Positions 1 to 10,493 of a DNA stretch of 64,000 bases are shown here, piece by piece. Location: assembly GCA_900618425.1 (NCBI GenBank), contig UZAN01039928.1:1790-65789 (forward strand), read 5' to 3'. This stretch comes from Echinostoma caproni. Lineage: Eukaryota > Platyhelminthes > Trematoda > Plagiorchiida > Echinostomatidae. The notes below the pieces were generated by a model. The model saw only the letters and a program-made list of their open reading frames with translations. It searched no databases and had not been told where the DNA came from. Each line of letters starts with the position of its first letter. The first letter of the stretch is position 1. The position numbers and the translations under genes are program-made.

Positions 1-320
1 CCACAACATTTTTCAGCCTAAGTTCTTCGTGAGAATCTATGGATTTCTCCGGTCACCGTACCTTCCGAAAAACAGATTTCACTCTCTTAACGTTAAGAAT
101 ATCCAGAGAATATAATATTTGATGTATCAAAACAAGCCAAGCCTAATCCACGGTATAAACTGTATGATTGGTCGTTCGTTCATTTGTGTTTTGTATCTCA
201 TTACCATTTCGTGATTCACATTATTGCACAATATAACTCTACTTTTGGGATGACGATACAAAGAAAGATGTTATCAACTCTGGTCGCAAAACAATCTCTC
301 ACTTCGTCTGATTGACTTAC
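1..320. other. Intergenic or intronic, no gene seen
   Basis: I see no convincing coding frame, RNA gene or repeat here. If the minus-strand exon at 321-384 is real, this is the start of the intron that follows it, because its donor GTAAGT lies at 315-320. Confidence 0.4.
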
Positions 321-384
321 ATCTATCTGATGATGCAACCGAATAAGCGCGTACACGATCTGTGGTGATTTGCAGACTATTCAC
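321..384 (-). CDS. Candidate internal exon, unknown protein
   Basis: Read on the minus strand, a pyrimidine-rich tract ends in CATTAG just before the exon and a full-consensus GTAAGT donor follows it. Only one of the three frames is open: it starts in phase 0 with VNSLQITTDRVRAYSVASSD and leaves one base over after 21 codons. The other two frames stop at once. The peptide is polar and matches no family I recognise. No phase-matched neighbour was found, so the host gene probably continues outside the window or across a long intron. The splice sites are seen directly; that it is transcribed is inference. Confidence 0.3.
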
Positions 385-995
385 CTAATGCAGAAGGAAT
401 TCAAACGCAAGAGAACAAGATGCAGAGATTTCGTTCTACCTTTCCCTTGTTACGCAACAATGGTTTCATGTCAACGGATGGCATGGTTGTTTTAAAAACC
501 TAAGCCAAAATGTCTAATAAACGATACGTGAATGACATCATATGTGTTTACGATGCTGATAAGGATGCTGATATTCCGTTCGAGAAATTCAATGGAGCAC
601 ATCTGAAAATAGGGTTCACGCTGTAAAACGCATCCAAAAATGGTCTCGTATTTCAGGATACATTATTGTCTTGACAGTCAGACGGCTCTATTCGTAGAAG
701 CATTCACCATAAGAAAACATGGAAGGGACAGTACACAAACAACCAAAGCTCCTTCCCATTGGAACAGAAGAGAAATTTGAATCGCTCCTTGACCAATAGA
801 GTAAGAAACCTTGTTCTTCGGACTCTGTCGAGTTTGCAGCGGGAAGCAAAAGAAATATTTTTTTCAGAGAATTGATGTCCTGAATTATTCATTCATAAAA
901 GCATGAGGTCATATCCCTTCAAGACATTATGTGACACAGCAAATAAGACGTGTGTCTATCTCTCCATCCCATTCAGGGGAGAAACGATCGCGACA
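385..995. other. No gene seen
   Basis: There are only short chance frames, the longest about 62 codons on the minus strand at 704-892, without splice borders or family motifs. Confidence 0.4.
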
Positions 996-998
996 GTA

Positions 999-1209
999 CT
1001 TTTATTTTTATTTTTTTTTTATTTTTAATTTTACTTCCTTTTATTACATATACAAAGATACAATTTGTTCAGGAAGGGGGAAGCGGCCAATCAAAGGGCT
1101 TCCATATAATACACAAATGGAGAAAGTCAGGTGGAGGTGGTGGGATTCGAACACTTGTCCTCCGGGGGGATAATCGGTGACGTTACCACCGGGTCACCAT
1201 CGTCCCAAT
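999..1209 (-). mobile_element. tRNA-derived SINE (family A, copy 1)
   Basis: On the minus strand this starts with a tRNA-like head that has a box A-like GGTGACCCGGTGGT (1185-1198) and a box B-like GTGTTCGAATCC (1143-1154). A roughly 80-base body containing CCCCCTTCCT follows, and the element ends in TGTAATAAAA and a long A-rich tail, seen as a T-rich run from 999. A second copy with the same body and tail lies on the plus strand at 62977-63150. The acceptor stem no longer pairs, so this is not a working tRNA gene. Its head abuts the open frame of the Penelope-like fragment at 1211, so it may have been inserted there. Confidence 0.6.
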
Positions 1210-1210
1210 T

Positions 1211-1687
1211 CGATCTTACATCAAATTCACCTACTTTTCGGCTGAACCCCGCATTATATTCCTGTCCAATCCGGTCCTCTTTATGCAGACTGAAGATAGA
1301 TTAATCCCGGATCCGACCTCATTTTGTGTTTATCAATTCACCTGTTCCTGTGGAGCAAGTTATGTGGGTCGAACGATGAGGCGTCTATCTGATCACATCA
1401 AGGAGTAGCACCCCGTTTGGTTGAATCAGGGATTGACAAAGACCGGGGCGACGGCAGTTACGAACCATTTGACTCAGGCTAATCACACAGTCAATGTGCT
1501 TGAGGCATCGCGTCCTCTCTATACCGTCAAGGGTAAATTATCTAAAGAGGTCAAGTTCAGAATTTTGTCAACAGCCGAGGCGATAGCCATCCGTCTCCAC
1601 ACGAATACACACCCCTTATGCGCGCAGAAACAATTTGTAAGAACACTGGTCTTACCATGGCCATCCACTAACAATCTCCATTCATGA
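1211..1687 (+). pseudogene. Penelope-like retroelement, C-terminal GIY-YIG endonuclease fragment
   Basis: One frame stays open from about 1211 to the stop at 1685-1687 except for a single TAG at 1406-1408. Residues FCVYQFTCSCGASYVGRTMR (about 1330-1389) hold the two halves of a GIY-YIG core (CVYQFTC and SYVGRT), followed by RRLSDHIKE. After the TAG the frame continues HPVWLNQGL and later TAEAIAIRLHTN and VRTLVLPWPS. This is the layout known for the nuclease end of Penelope-like elements, in which it cuts target DNA for retrotransposition. The reverse transcriptase part is missing upstream. The in-frame stop and the truncation make it a relic. Confidence 0.75.
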
Positions 1688-1925
1688 TCAACCACTCATT
1701 CACCTACCAATCATCCTCTGTCTCACACTATCCACACACACAGATATCCACACTCACAAACATCAATTATCACAAGTCCATCATCTCTCTTTAAACTCTG
1801 ATTTCCATCGCAGATATTTGTCTCCTCCCCTGTTTTAATCTATTATAAATTGTACTGTATTTAGCCAGTTGATGTAGCACCGAAAATGAGGTTGTTTGCT
1901 AGTTATGTCCAATAAAGTTAGTTGT
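1688..1925 (+). mobile_element. 3' untranslated tail of the Penelope-like fragment
   Basis: A C/A-rich stretch follows the nuclease frame and ends in a polyadenylation-type signal AATAAA at about 1911-1916. Its extent is inferred from position and base composition, not from comparison with another copy. Confidence 0.4.
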
Positions 1926-3140
1926 AAAATTGCAATAAGCTTGTTGAAGGTAATCCTCTATATTGTACATAATTTGCCAAGCTTTTTTAGGATAAACCGG
2001 GTTCCGGTGTATGTAATGCTTACTGATCATTCAGCTTGCACTTGACGGGCATGAGAGAAATATGTTGGTTTTTTACTCCTGCTCCAAAACCATTTTCTCT
2101 TGGTTTCCAAGCCTCACCTCCCTAATGATCCTCCCTGTTCATCGTAACCAGGCCTATTGCTGTTCCAAAAAATGTTATAACTCAAACCAGAATACATGCC
2201 CGTCATCTGATCTGATAATAAGACAATTGTCTGTCATTTCACTTGAGCTCACTGCGTCTTTTAGTTTTCCAGAAAGACCTCACACATGTCTGTTTTTATT
2301 GAAGCGCTCTACACTCCTCCTCTCGAGGATGAGTTGTTTTCAACCAGATGGAAACAGTCTCGCTCCCCGGAAGACGGACAGTTCTGTACTATGCTTTTTT
2401 CATTTCGTGTTCTGTACGCGAATGATTCTATTCAACATCTTTCCGGGGGACGTTGTCCATCATCACTGTGAACAAAACTACGATGTAGAATCAAACTTTT
2501 CCCGTTTCGGTAACTCATCGTTTTTAGTTGTTGTTGTTGTTAGGCAACAAGGCCAGTCCCATTTTCTTTAGTTCGCTCAGAGAAGAGTTCCAAAACAATT
2601 AGACAAGTATGCATACAATGGATGAGGTTGTACAAGCTTCACAGAAACAAGGCGCAAGCGTTTTGCTACGAATCTGAAATGATAAGGAAGCTGATACGTC
2701 TGTAGCAAATGTATCACTGTGATAAATTCAGACGTTTCCTAACCACATGTCATTCAGATAATTCAATTAAAGCGATAATAGAAAGGGAGTTGAAAGCACT
2801 TGAATTGATTCATAACTATTCCCAGACGCAAACCGTTCTCTGACCAGACACGAGAAGCTATTCTAAATTTGTAGTGTCAGTACAAAGTGGTCACTTGTGG
2901 GATAATCTCTATTCTATCCGAACTGCAAATCAGTCTCGTGAAATTTATTGGACATACGAAGCACTTTATTCTGGNTTCTGGTATTCACTTCACTTCACAA
3001 CTGCGATAAGAGCTACCCAATCAGACATAAAACCAAGACAATCGTCATGTATTGTTTGTAGCACCCACATTCAAATTGATGCCAAACGAATCTACCACAT
3101 GGTTGCATATTTCATTTAACCTGATTAGGGTTTTTGCTGT
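1926..3140. other. Intergenic, one long unsupported frame
   Basis: A 169-codon plus frame spans 2062-2571. It is Ser/Cys/Phe-rich, ends in a run of valines made by a short GTT repeat, has no domain, and is about as long as the best chance frame expected in 64 kb. A single N at 2975 is flanked on both sides by TTCTGG, which suggests a contig join. Confidence 0.4.
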
Positions 3141-3144
3141 ATCG

Positions 3145-3320
3145 TGCATATTTAAAATGTGAAATGGTCTGATCAGCTGCTTGTTGGCCGAGTGGGTAGC
3201 ATGCTTGGCTTGCATCCTACATGTGAGGTCGCGGGTTCATTCTCCCATTTGGGTCGGTGAATTCACACTGCTGATTAGACCCAACCANTTTCAGCTCCCA
3301 TCTCGTTTACACGACGAATT
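3145..3320 (+). mobile_element. tRNA-derived SINE (family B, copy 1, shortened)
   Basis: The tRNA-like head contains box A TGGCCGAGTGGG (from about 3185) and box B CGGGTTCATTC (from about 3232). It is followed by the family body GGGTCGGTGAATTCACACTG and by GACCCAACCA. Upstream, TGATCAGCTGC matches the other copies, so the repeat unit begins before the tRNA-like head. Compared with the copies at 54745 and 56455 it lacks the stretch around GCTGTCCAGTGCTTCC. An ambiguous base sits at 3288. Confidence 0.6.
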
Positions 3321-3710
3321 TATCACATCATCCAATTCTAGTCAATTGTTGATGATCACTCACTGAGGTCATCACCACAACAATCACCACTTTGTCCGGA
3401 ATTCGGTTATTCGAATCCTACCACGACAGTTCAACTTCCCGATTCCATAGTGCCACAGTGTATACTCTCAGACAAATTTCAGCATAATCATGCTACTATC
3501 TGGGAATTCAAATATAATATAGACATAAAAGGATGTTTTTAGTACTATCTTGTTGCTACAACCACAATAAGACTTTCAAAAAGGGATGAACAATTTTTTC
3601 AGTTGCACGTTTGGCCTGCTAATATACCTCCTCAATGTCTTTTTAAAATGATAGTTGATAGCTGATAAATCAAGCACATTGAATTTCTATTTGCATATAT
3701 CCGTTTTCAG
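3321..3710. other. No gene seen
   Basis: This is AT-rich sequence with a (CAC/CAA)-rich patch at about 3370-3395. There is nothing coding that I can support. Confidence 0.35.
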
Positions 3711-3770
3711 AAGCACAATAGAGAAAAAAGTGGACAAGTTGACATTCAAAGAGGAAAAAACTTGTCACAG
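3711..3770 (+). CDS. Candidate exon, lysine-rich unknown peptide
   Basis: An acceptor CCGTTTTCAG precedes the segment and a donor-like CACAG|GTGCAA follows. Two frames are open across it. The better one, starting in phase 1, reads STIEKKVDKLTFKEEKTCHR, which is charged and could be helical. Because two frames are open and the donor is only fair, this may be chance. No family is recognised. Confidence 0.2.
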
Positions 3771-4959
3771 GTGCAACACGAATCAAGTAAAACTGTCGTT
3801 TCTGTCTTTTCACTTGTTTGCATTTCATACCTTAAATTATTGTGAATCACGTGCATTTCATGATGATCGTCAGTTTTGATCAATTTCAGGTATTGGACAG
3901 TAGTCATGTCTACAATGTGCAATGACTAGTTGATAGGATTCAAATGTCCAATGGAATGGTCGATTTACCGGGGACTTCTGCAAACGAATAATGAGCGAGT
4001 TTATGAGGTCTGTTAAACCATTCGTATTGTGGAGTTCGTGTTAAATCGCTTTTATTTAGATGAACAAAATGAATCGTTATTGAGCAACTAAACTTCTCAA
4101 TCAACCATGCAAGTTGAAGTCATTTCTGGGTATGAGCTTCTCTATTGCCGTTTCACACATTACGTTGATACAGCTCGTATCATTTATTCGTAATCGGTAC
4201 ACACTTACCTTCGGTACACCTTAGTGTTACAGGTAGATTCTTTTTACTGAGCCACTTGTTTTCAAACTTTTATGCTATCCCCAAGTCCAAAATAACATTT
4301 TGCCGTCCCCACTTCCACTAAACAGAACGAGAGCTGAGTAAAACGTTTCCGGAAGCAAAAAACGTTTCATCTGTTACACAAAAAGTAAACATTACATTTT
4401 CTTGATTTATGCTCCACCAGCGCTCATGCACAGTTCTATGCGCTCAAACCATTTGATGAAACAGATTCATATCCCCCAGATTGGGTAATCCTTTGACCAG
4501 TTCAGTGAAGGACTCCACTGCAGCTGTTAATGACTGGTATCGGACTCTGTGCATCATGCGGTCGACATTTGGGAACACGAAAATGTCATACGATACATCA
4601 TTATCAAAGCAGCTCGCGAACGATCAACACTCTGCTACTGATGCTGTTTTAAAACACATTTGTAGTTGTCGGAAACTATCGCCCTCCAGTGACATCGACT
4701 AAGTTCCATCCTTACGGTCCAAGTATAGCGCTTCTTATGACTTGTGAACTGTGTTTGGCTGTTGATATTTGGTTCTGTGTGAGTTTCAATCACTAAAATA
4801 CATTCACAACAGATTACAGGTCATATTTCCTTTACCCAGTCATCTGCACTTCGTACTCGTCGTGTAATACCTGCCCGGAAATGTTTTACTCTGCCTGCGC
4901 AGGAACCACAAATACCTTTCGATGGAATATAACAATATTCAAGTGAAAAGCCTAAGTCC
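3771..4959. other. No gene seen
   Basis: Short frames only, for example 73 codons at 4481-4702 with no splice borders or motif. No repeat family of this window is recognised here. Confidence 0.35.
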
Positions 4960-5715
4960 CAACTTCCAAATGCCTAGCTTACGATTACGTGAACGAAATG
5001 GCAAAACAGTACGGCGGCAAGAATGTTGTAACCCTGAGGGATTTGATTCCAATGGAGCACGCAAGTTTTGAATACGCCCAGAAGGGCTTTTCTATATCCA
5101 ACTCTGGGCGCACGCGACTATACTAGTGATGAAAAACTGAGTTAAGGAAGTACGAAGGTTTCATCTTTATGTCCGTCTAGATCAAACGCTCAGGGTTATT
5201 TTGACGATCGATAATCAGCGCCAAATTAACCAAAACATGGCCAGTTGCAGGATACACAGATGTTTGGAGAGGGAAAACCGAAGAGCTTTTGATCAAGCTG
5301 AGTGCCGCATACACAAGATGGTTAAATTAAGCTTCCTAGTATTAGATGATCACGGCAGGAGGTGTACTTCAACCTGGAATCGGTCGTTATATCAATGTAC
5401 CGAATCCCTGAGGGACATATTGTGTTGTTCAGATGCGTGAGAAGGCACGGGAGAATACCACTCACAACACTTCCCTTCTGTTTGTAGGCGAAATCTCATG
5501 GTCGGATAATGAAAATGCTTTGTAAACAGATTGAACGGACCCGGTTGGTGGAACTATTATTGCTACGATTTCAGAAAATATCGAAAAGTAATTCACATGA
5601 AGGAGCAGTATCAGAAGTTTTCTGATATTATGGAGCATCCTGAGCATCCTGCCAGTGTTCAATATTTGTTATTGTACAAGGCCGCACAATTGTCATTCGC
5701 TATTCTCTGCTGACA
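4960..5715 (+). pseudogene. Coding-looking but broken tract, protein not recognised
   Basis: Several plus-strand stretches read like protein but sit in different frames and are split by stops. At 4960-5124 there is AYDYVNEMAKQYGGK and, later, NVVTLRDLIPMEHASFEYAQ; at about 5211-5323, TKTWPVAGYTDVWRGKTEEL; at about 5350-5480, VLQPGIGRYINVPNP, which continues only after a one-base shift as EGHIVLFRCVRRHG. At 5531-5713, downstream of an acceptor-like TCTGTTTGTAG at 5488, is NGPGWWNYYCYDFRKYRK. This could be a decayed retrocopy or transposon gene, or real exons whose borders I cannot place. At 4973-5070 a second overlapping frame, opening MPSLRLRERNGKTVRR, is also open. I recognise no family. Confidence 0.3.
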
Positions 5716-5781
5716 GCTAGATTCAGTGACGTGTTGCGGAGGTCCTGTTCTAGCGGAATAGTACCACAATGCACAACTCAC

Positions 5782-5982
5782 ATCTGACTGAAAGCTGGGA
5801 TATTGGATTGAGTAAAGGAACTGCATGCAGCCTCGCTCTCGACCCAATGGATAATATTTGTGGTATACCGACTGATAGTCGGGCTCACGGTTCGGGTTGG
5901 AGAAGTACAGTTCGCCCTTAGCTGGAAGTGGTTGTATATCCACAGTGACTTGTTCAAGGAATTTCACAGGTATGTTGCGGTT
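5782..5982 (-). CDS. Candidate internal exon, unknown protein
   Basis: On the minus strand, TTTATTAACAG precedes the exon and a strong GTGAGT donor follows. The exon is exactly 67 codons, phase 0 to phase 0, and reads like a folded domain: VKFLEQVTVDIQPLPAKGEL, then YFSNPNREPDYQSVYHKYYP, then a Cys/Phe-rich end (GCMQFLYSIQYPSFQSD). A possible following exon (5628 down to about 5580, starting KTSDTAPSC and soon reaching a stop) agrees in phase but has weak support. The plus strand also holds a short open segment ending at a good donor (GTATGT, 5971), so the strand is not beyond doubt. Confidence 0.35.
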
Positions 5983-7032
5983 CTGTTAATAAACTGGTGC
6001 TTCACGAAATACTTTGCATGCATACAATCTACGAAGGATGAAATAATCGTGGTCATTGTATTATTTTCAATCACCCATCGTAACCTTCAGATAAGTTAAA
6101 CACACATTTCGTATCTGAATGTCTACTAGAAGTTTGCATGGTTAACCAAGGCGGCTACCTTGTTACCCCTCAGAGAAATGGTGTTACCGGAAAATCCTCA
6201 CAGGCTATGAATCACCTTTCCCTTGGTGTACACAGCAGACTAATCACTTTCTGTGCCCATATATGATGGGTGAATTGTGTTTCCGGAGAAAAACTCAAAG
6301 CACCAGTCGGTCACTTCATTCTTATTGAGTGAGATGCGCTATAGATACGATAACGGTCGGGTAATCAGTTGGAACGAACGACCGTTTGTTGCGCGGCAGC
6401 TGACCAGCACTTTAACTGCCTGTCTAAACAAGTTAATTAGGCATCTACATGTCCATTTGAACTCATCAACATTGGGATTTGTTTATTAATCATAATGGAC
6501 AAGTCGATAATTCCACACGTAGTTCGCAAATGGTGGATTTCGGCTAACCAAAGTTCCCAATGAATGGGTCTTATGCGTCTCTTGTGATACTCAAACCTTG
6601 CTATGTCTATGCATACATGTGAATCAAACCAAGGAGATGCTACAGCAGTGAGGGTCTCATGGTTGTTTGGCGTCATTTACTTGGTTTATTGGACTTTTAT
6701 TGTGAATTCGCTTCATCTAGATTTACATGCACACTAATACAGCGCAATAAACAGGTACCGAGATCACAGAGTCAATTGATACTACCCAGGGTGTTATTAG
6801 TAATTGTCTTTTAGACAGATAGTTGTGTGTGTGGTCCCCGTTATGTTTTTAATGACAATGGACAATAGACTTCATTTAAACAGTGCTCTAAAGGAAAATA
6901 AGCCACTGGTCAGTTTCAGAAAATCAGTAGTAACAGCAAAACCGGTAAAGTCTGCGTGTGTGTTAATCATGTTGAATTGATTGATTAAGAAGTCCTTCTG
7001 TTCTCCCCCGGGAGAAGACAAGGTCAATCATA
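5983..7032. other. Mostly non-coding, two weak minus-strand frames
   Basis: The minus frame at 6437-6676 contains WFDSHVCIDIARFEYHKRRI and reads like protein but has no clear splice borders. A strong minus acceptor (TTATTTTCCTTTAG) at about 6890 opens a 14-codon segment, HCLNEVYCPLSLKT, before a stop. Neither is firm enough for a gene call. Confidence 0.25.
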
Positions 7033-7795
7033 TTACATGTTGTTCCCAGCATAAGTTAATTTCATGAACGCCAGTGATTTCAGCACCCTGTCATTCGCAG
7101 AAAGTTCCACATTATGCCAAGATATGGTGTTTCCAAAAACGCTTTTGGAATTGTCCTTTAAAAGTGCGAATCCACCGTGCAGGTGTCTCCCTAAATAGCA
7201 TTCACCATGGCTAATACCCTTGAATTTCTTGTACACAGTTGATATGCCACGAATCGTGGAATAGCCCTGAGAGCCCTAAGCACCAAATCCATTAGGCTTG
7301 TTTAAAATCATCCGAATCTATCGGGTTTGGAATCGGTCTCAGATTTATCACTGGGTAACGTCGCGTAAACGTTTTATTCTGCTTTACATTTTTGCCAAAT
7401 ACCTAAGTGATTACTCCACTCAACGCTTCTCTCCCCGCTTTACCCCAAAATCACATTGGATATTGACAGGTCAGACAAACTTTGTTAGGAACAGGCCAGT
7501 TGGTATAAGCATTGGAACACGATTAGCTGCTAGTCTGGTACATAATGCTAAACGTATCTCACGTCTTCTTCTTTGCTTCCCTCCCATAAGCATTCATTTA
7601 TCTCTCACATGACCTTGATGCACTAGAATTTTCCCGGTTAAACCTGGGCTGAGCACAATCCATGCATTCAACGGAGCAACAAAGGCAACCATCATGTACC
7701 ACAAATTAGACACCAGGAAGAGGTGGGAAACAGCTCACAGGTGTCAATTTGTGTTTATCCATCATTAAGAGGATCCGGTTTGCAAAATCCAGCAA
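7033..7795 (-). CDS. Candidate 3' end of a gene: two phase-compatible exons, unknown protein
   Basis: Exon 1 (7795 down to 7739) follows a near-perfect CT-rich acceptor (7796-7835) and ends at the donor GTGAGC. It is 19 codons, phase 0 to 0, LLDFANRILLMMDKHKLTP, with the other two frames stopped. Exon 2 (7266 down to 7033) follows CTCTCAG and starts in phase 0, so the two join cleanly. It runs 77 codons to TAA and contains STVYKKFKGISHGECYLG, LHGGFALLKDNSKSVFGN and ISWHNVELSANDRVLKS. The final exon is rich in glycine, histidine and aromatic residues, as in an enzyme or lectin fold, but I recognise no family. No AATAAA lies close downstream; an ATTAAA occurs roughly 190 bases on. Upstream exons were not found. 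Confidence 0.4.
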
Positions 7796-8800
7796 CTGAG
7801 ATTGAGAGACAGAGAGAGAGAGACACGAAAGTTAAAGGAAAATAGAGTGTAAATAAGTAATGACAAATGTTAACCATGCCTACTTGACCGGACCAGGAAC
7901 TGATGAAACTGGTGTGCCGTTTGTTCACTAAGAGTAGCCTCCCCCCCCCGGGCTAGCTAAAATGCGCTGCAGTTCTTTTATCCTCTTTATTTTTGTTTAC
8001 TTGAAGCAACAAGTTGATCTAACTGGAAAAAGCGTTTTCTTTAATCTTATCACGTTACAGATCAAACGATTTGTATTGTTATATAGGTTGATTTGCAGTA
8101 TTCCAGTGCTTCCCTTCCTCTGAGAACACACCTCTCTCTCACACACACGGGCTCGGCATGTCCCATGTTTCTTTGGAAATCCTTATAAATTGCTTTAATT
8201 TAAAATGCTCCTCCTCCTCGGGTATGCGATACAGATGCTGTGATACCATGTGGACCGCATGTTTCGGAGTTCAGTGACGAGCGTCTTGATCCACGGGTTT
8301 CGGAATTCTGATTTAAGTTCCGCAATGGGGCGATAAATCAGACCAGCGTGGTGGCCACCGACTTCAGTGGCCGTATATATATAAAAGAAAAGCGAAAGCC
8401 TTCTCACACACAGTACACAGAACGGCATCCATACAAAAATTGGGATAACCCATTGGCTTGTATCTGGTGCGTGTCAAGCAAGCGCCTAAATATGAGGTGA
8501 GCGGTGCTGCGTTTGAGTAGTCATTCAATTACCAGTATGCGTGGATTGGAAAAAGTGGTCTAGACGGGTGATTCAGGATAGAGATCCGCATAAAAGGTTC
8601 CAGTAGTTGCCTATGAATGAATCATATTTTCTTTGGTAATTTTTTTCGTGTGTCTCAAGTAAGTGGTTGCCTTAGTCATCATATTTATCTCACCCACCCG
8701 TCACTGTTGAAGCGCACTCCTAGGCGGTCACTTTTGAGTGATGCCTATTTACAAATTGACTGTATCATTTTATATTCATCATAATCAGAAGTAAAATGGT
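7796..8800. other. No firm gene
   Basis: It begins with the (GA)n tract at 7801-7824 that forms the minus-strand acceptor of the preceding entry. A 77-codon minus frame at 8195-8428 (containing GGHHAGLIYRPIAELKSEF) may be a transposon relic, but I cannot name it. Confidence 0.3.
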
Positions 8801-8804
8801 CATG

Positions 8805-8995
8805 TTTTTTTAGTTGTGAAAATTCCAGCACCAGCGATGAGATTTGAATCCACGCATGGGTGCCGTTTACTGAGAATAGATCAGTGTGATCGGTGTGGCC
8901 TCGTAACTCAGCTGGTAGAGTGTGCGCTATAGAAAAGTTTACGTGGCGTCCATAAGTGGATTCGAATCCCACAGAGGATACCGATCTTTTCACAT
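8805..8995. mobile_element. Inverted pair of tRNA-derived SINE copies (family C)
   Basis: The plus copy (about 8893-8995) has a tRNA-like D arm (ACTC-AGCTGGTA-GAGT) and T arm (GTGGATTCGAATCCCAC). The 5' CCTC and 3' GAGG of the acceptor still pair, but the anticodon arm does not fold, so it is not a tRNA gene. The minus copy (8880 down to about 8805) shows the same run: GTAAACGGCACCC, then GTGGATTCAAATC, then TTTTCACA. The two therefore face each other head to head over about 190 bases and could form a hairpin in RNA. Confidence 0.5.
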
Positions 8996-9189
8996 TCGAA
9001 AACCACTGATAACATGATGACTCAAGACCATAGTACTCAATGTAATTGATATTTTCACATACGATTTGTTTTCACGGGGTACGCCGATTAAATTTATCCG
9101 AAGTCAGTGCCGATTTAACACAATGACGAAATTCCGTTTGGCACTTAGTAATTCCCCAATAAAACGACTTTCATTTCCGAAATACTTAC

Positions 9190-9277
9190 GTTGTACAAAG
9201 ACACTTTAATTTCTTGTAATCAAAAACATCCAAGAATGTATCGCAGAAATCTATTACGTGTACCCTATGATTAATAA
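9190..9277 (-). CDS. Candidate exon, unknown protein
   Basis: On the minus strand the acceptor is TTCCGGTAATAG and the donor a full-consensus GTAAGT. Only one frame is open, giving VHVIDFCDTFLDVFDYKKL followed by KCLCTT. It starts after two bases and ends with two left over, so it does not join directly to the exons at 7739-7795 or 10934-11014. The acceptor tract is weak. Confidence 0.25.
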
Positions 9278-9419
9278 CTATTACCGGAATGCAAGCGTTC
9301 GCCATTTTGCAAGGATACATAGAAGCGACTAAATATCAAGAAGGTAACATATATTTATGTAGCCAATTCGATCATGTACAGAAAAAATGAAGCGTGTACT
9401 AAAGAGCAAAGAAACATTG

Positions 9420-9600
9420 CTACACAGCTGCTGCAACTTGGTTGGGGCTCAACAACAGCAGTTTGAATCCATCGATCCGACTGAGGATCGAACTCGTGAG
9501 ATCACAGGCAGAAGGTATGAAAACAACCCATATAATCCCCTGGTAGCCGATCAGATCGTTTTTCATTGCATGCTTAACCAAACATGGATGCTAACCATGG
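9420..9600 (-). mobile_element. tRNA-derived SINE (family B, copy 2)
   Basis: On the minus strand the sequence GATCTGATCGGCTACCAGG is followed by GAGTTCGATCCTCAGTCGG (box B and the start of the body) and ATGGATTCAAACTGCTG, matching the copies at 54745 and 56455 in order. The box A part is diverged or lost. Confidence 0.55.
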
Positions 9601-9839
9601 TTTTTGAACAATCGTAAGGTAAGTTAGATGCCCAACAAACAATGCAAATAAAATCGTTCGTGTTCCATGAACGATTTTTGCTTGAATGTTATGCATTCAG
9701 TTGCAGTAAAATTGTGATAAACGTGCTTGTAATAGTTTATTACGCTCTTATGAACAGCCTTCAACAACTTCAAAAGATATTTGAGCTACTGACGAGATAG
9801 TTGGACACCCAACTGATAATGAGCGTAATTACGAACAAC

Positions 9840-10130
9840 CCGTTATCCACCATGGTGGAGATGAAAACAATGTTTCAAGGCAACAACGGAGAATTTGCGG
9901 ATGTAACCGGATTACGTAATGAATTTCGTGTTCTAAAGAGAGTAAGGGAAAGAAGAACGAAAGTCTTGTACAGCTGCTTCAAACTTATTGCGCTTCATCG
10001 GCCGTTTAAATTGTCTGGACCGATAACCGCTTACTTGGGATCTCAAAGGCAGAGGGCAACAAAGCTACTTACTCTGGACAGCCGGCAGATGATCAGATTG
10101 TTTCAATTTGTACGAAGTGCACCAAACCAC
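9840..10130 (-). mobile_element. Diverged SINE family B copy within an unsupported 132-codon plus frame
   Basis: The minus strand at about 10125-9975 shows GAAACAATCTGATCATCTGC, a remnant of the TGGCCGAGTGGG region, and TGAGATCCCAAG in the family order. A plus frame (9801-10199) runs through it and probably owes part of its length to the repeat. Just beyond, at 9931, the minus strand has a strong CT-rich acceptor followed by 33 open codons; I do not call an exon there. Confidence 0.35.
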
Positions 10131-10493
10131 TTTATACTACTTCCTAACATCTATACTTCCTTTTCCTTTGGCGTATATCTTACTACTTTACGGAGTTAGT
10201 TTTGTAAGAATCCTGCAGAAGGAAGCCAAAATAACGGGGAATGGTGATGTGAATGTCTGGATTTGATTGGAAAACCAACAAAGAGTCAGTTACCTTCGGA
10301 CTCGGATAGGTAAGAGCATAGAGACTTGTGATTAGTTGCGCTGTTTAGAGAGGAACTGAAGGGAGAATCCTGCCAAAGTGATACTGGCTGATTTCGGTTC
10401 CCGTTAGCTTCAAATAGTTTTGCTTTCCCCCACTCTTTATTTCATCTGTTGAAATAACATGTTCTGAAATCCATTTAAATTTCACCTTTCCAG

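Noticed and set aside
2062..2571. 169-codon plus frame
   Set aside because: No motif, no splice border, partly low complexity. A frame this long is about what chance gives in 64 kb of this composition.
5860..5970. Plus segment WKWLYIHSDLFKEFHR between CCCTTAG and CACAG|GTATGT
   Set aside because: It has a fair acceptor and a good donor but covers only 16 codons and lies opposite a longer minus exon with strong support; kept only as a doubt on strand.
8893..8980. Possible tRNA gene
   Set aside because: The D and T arms are good, but the anticodon arm does not pair and the acceptor has only four pairs. A second, inverted copy shows it is a repeat.
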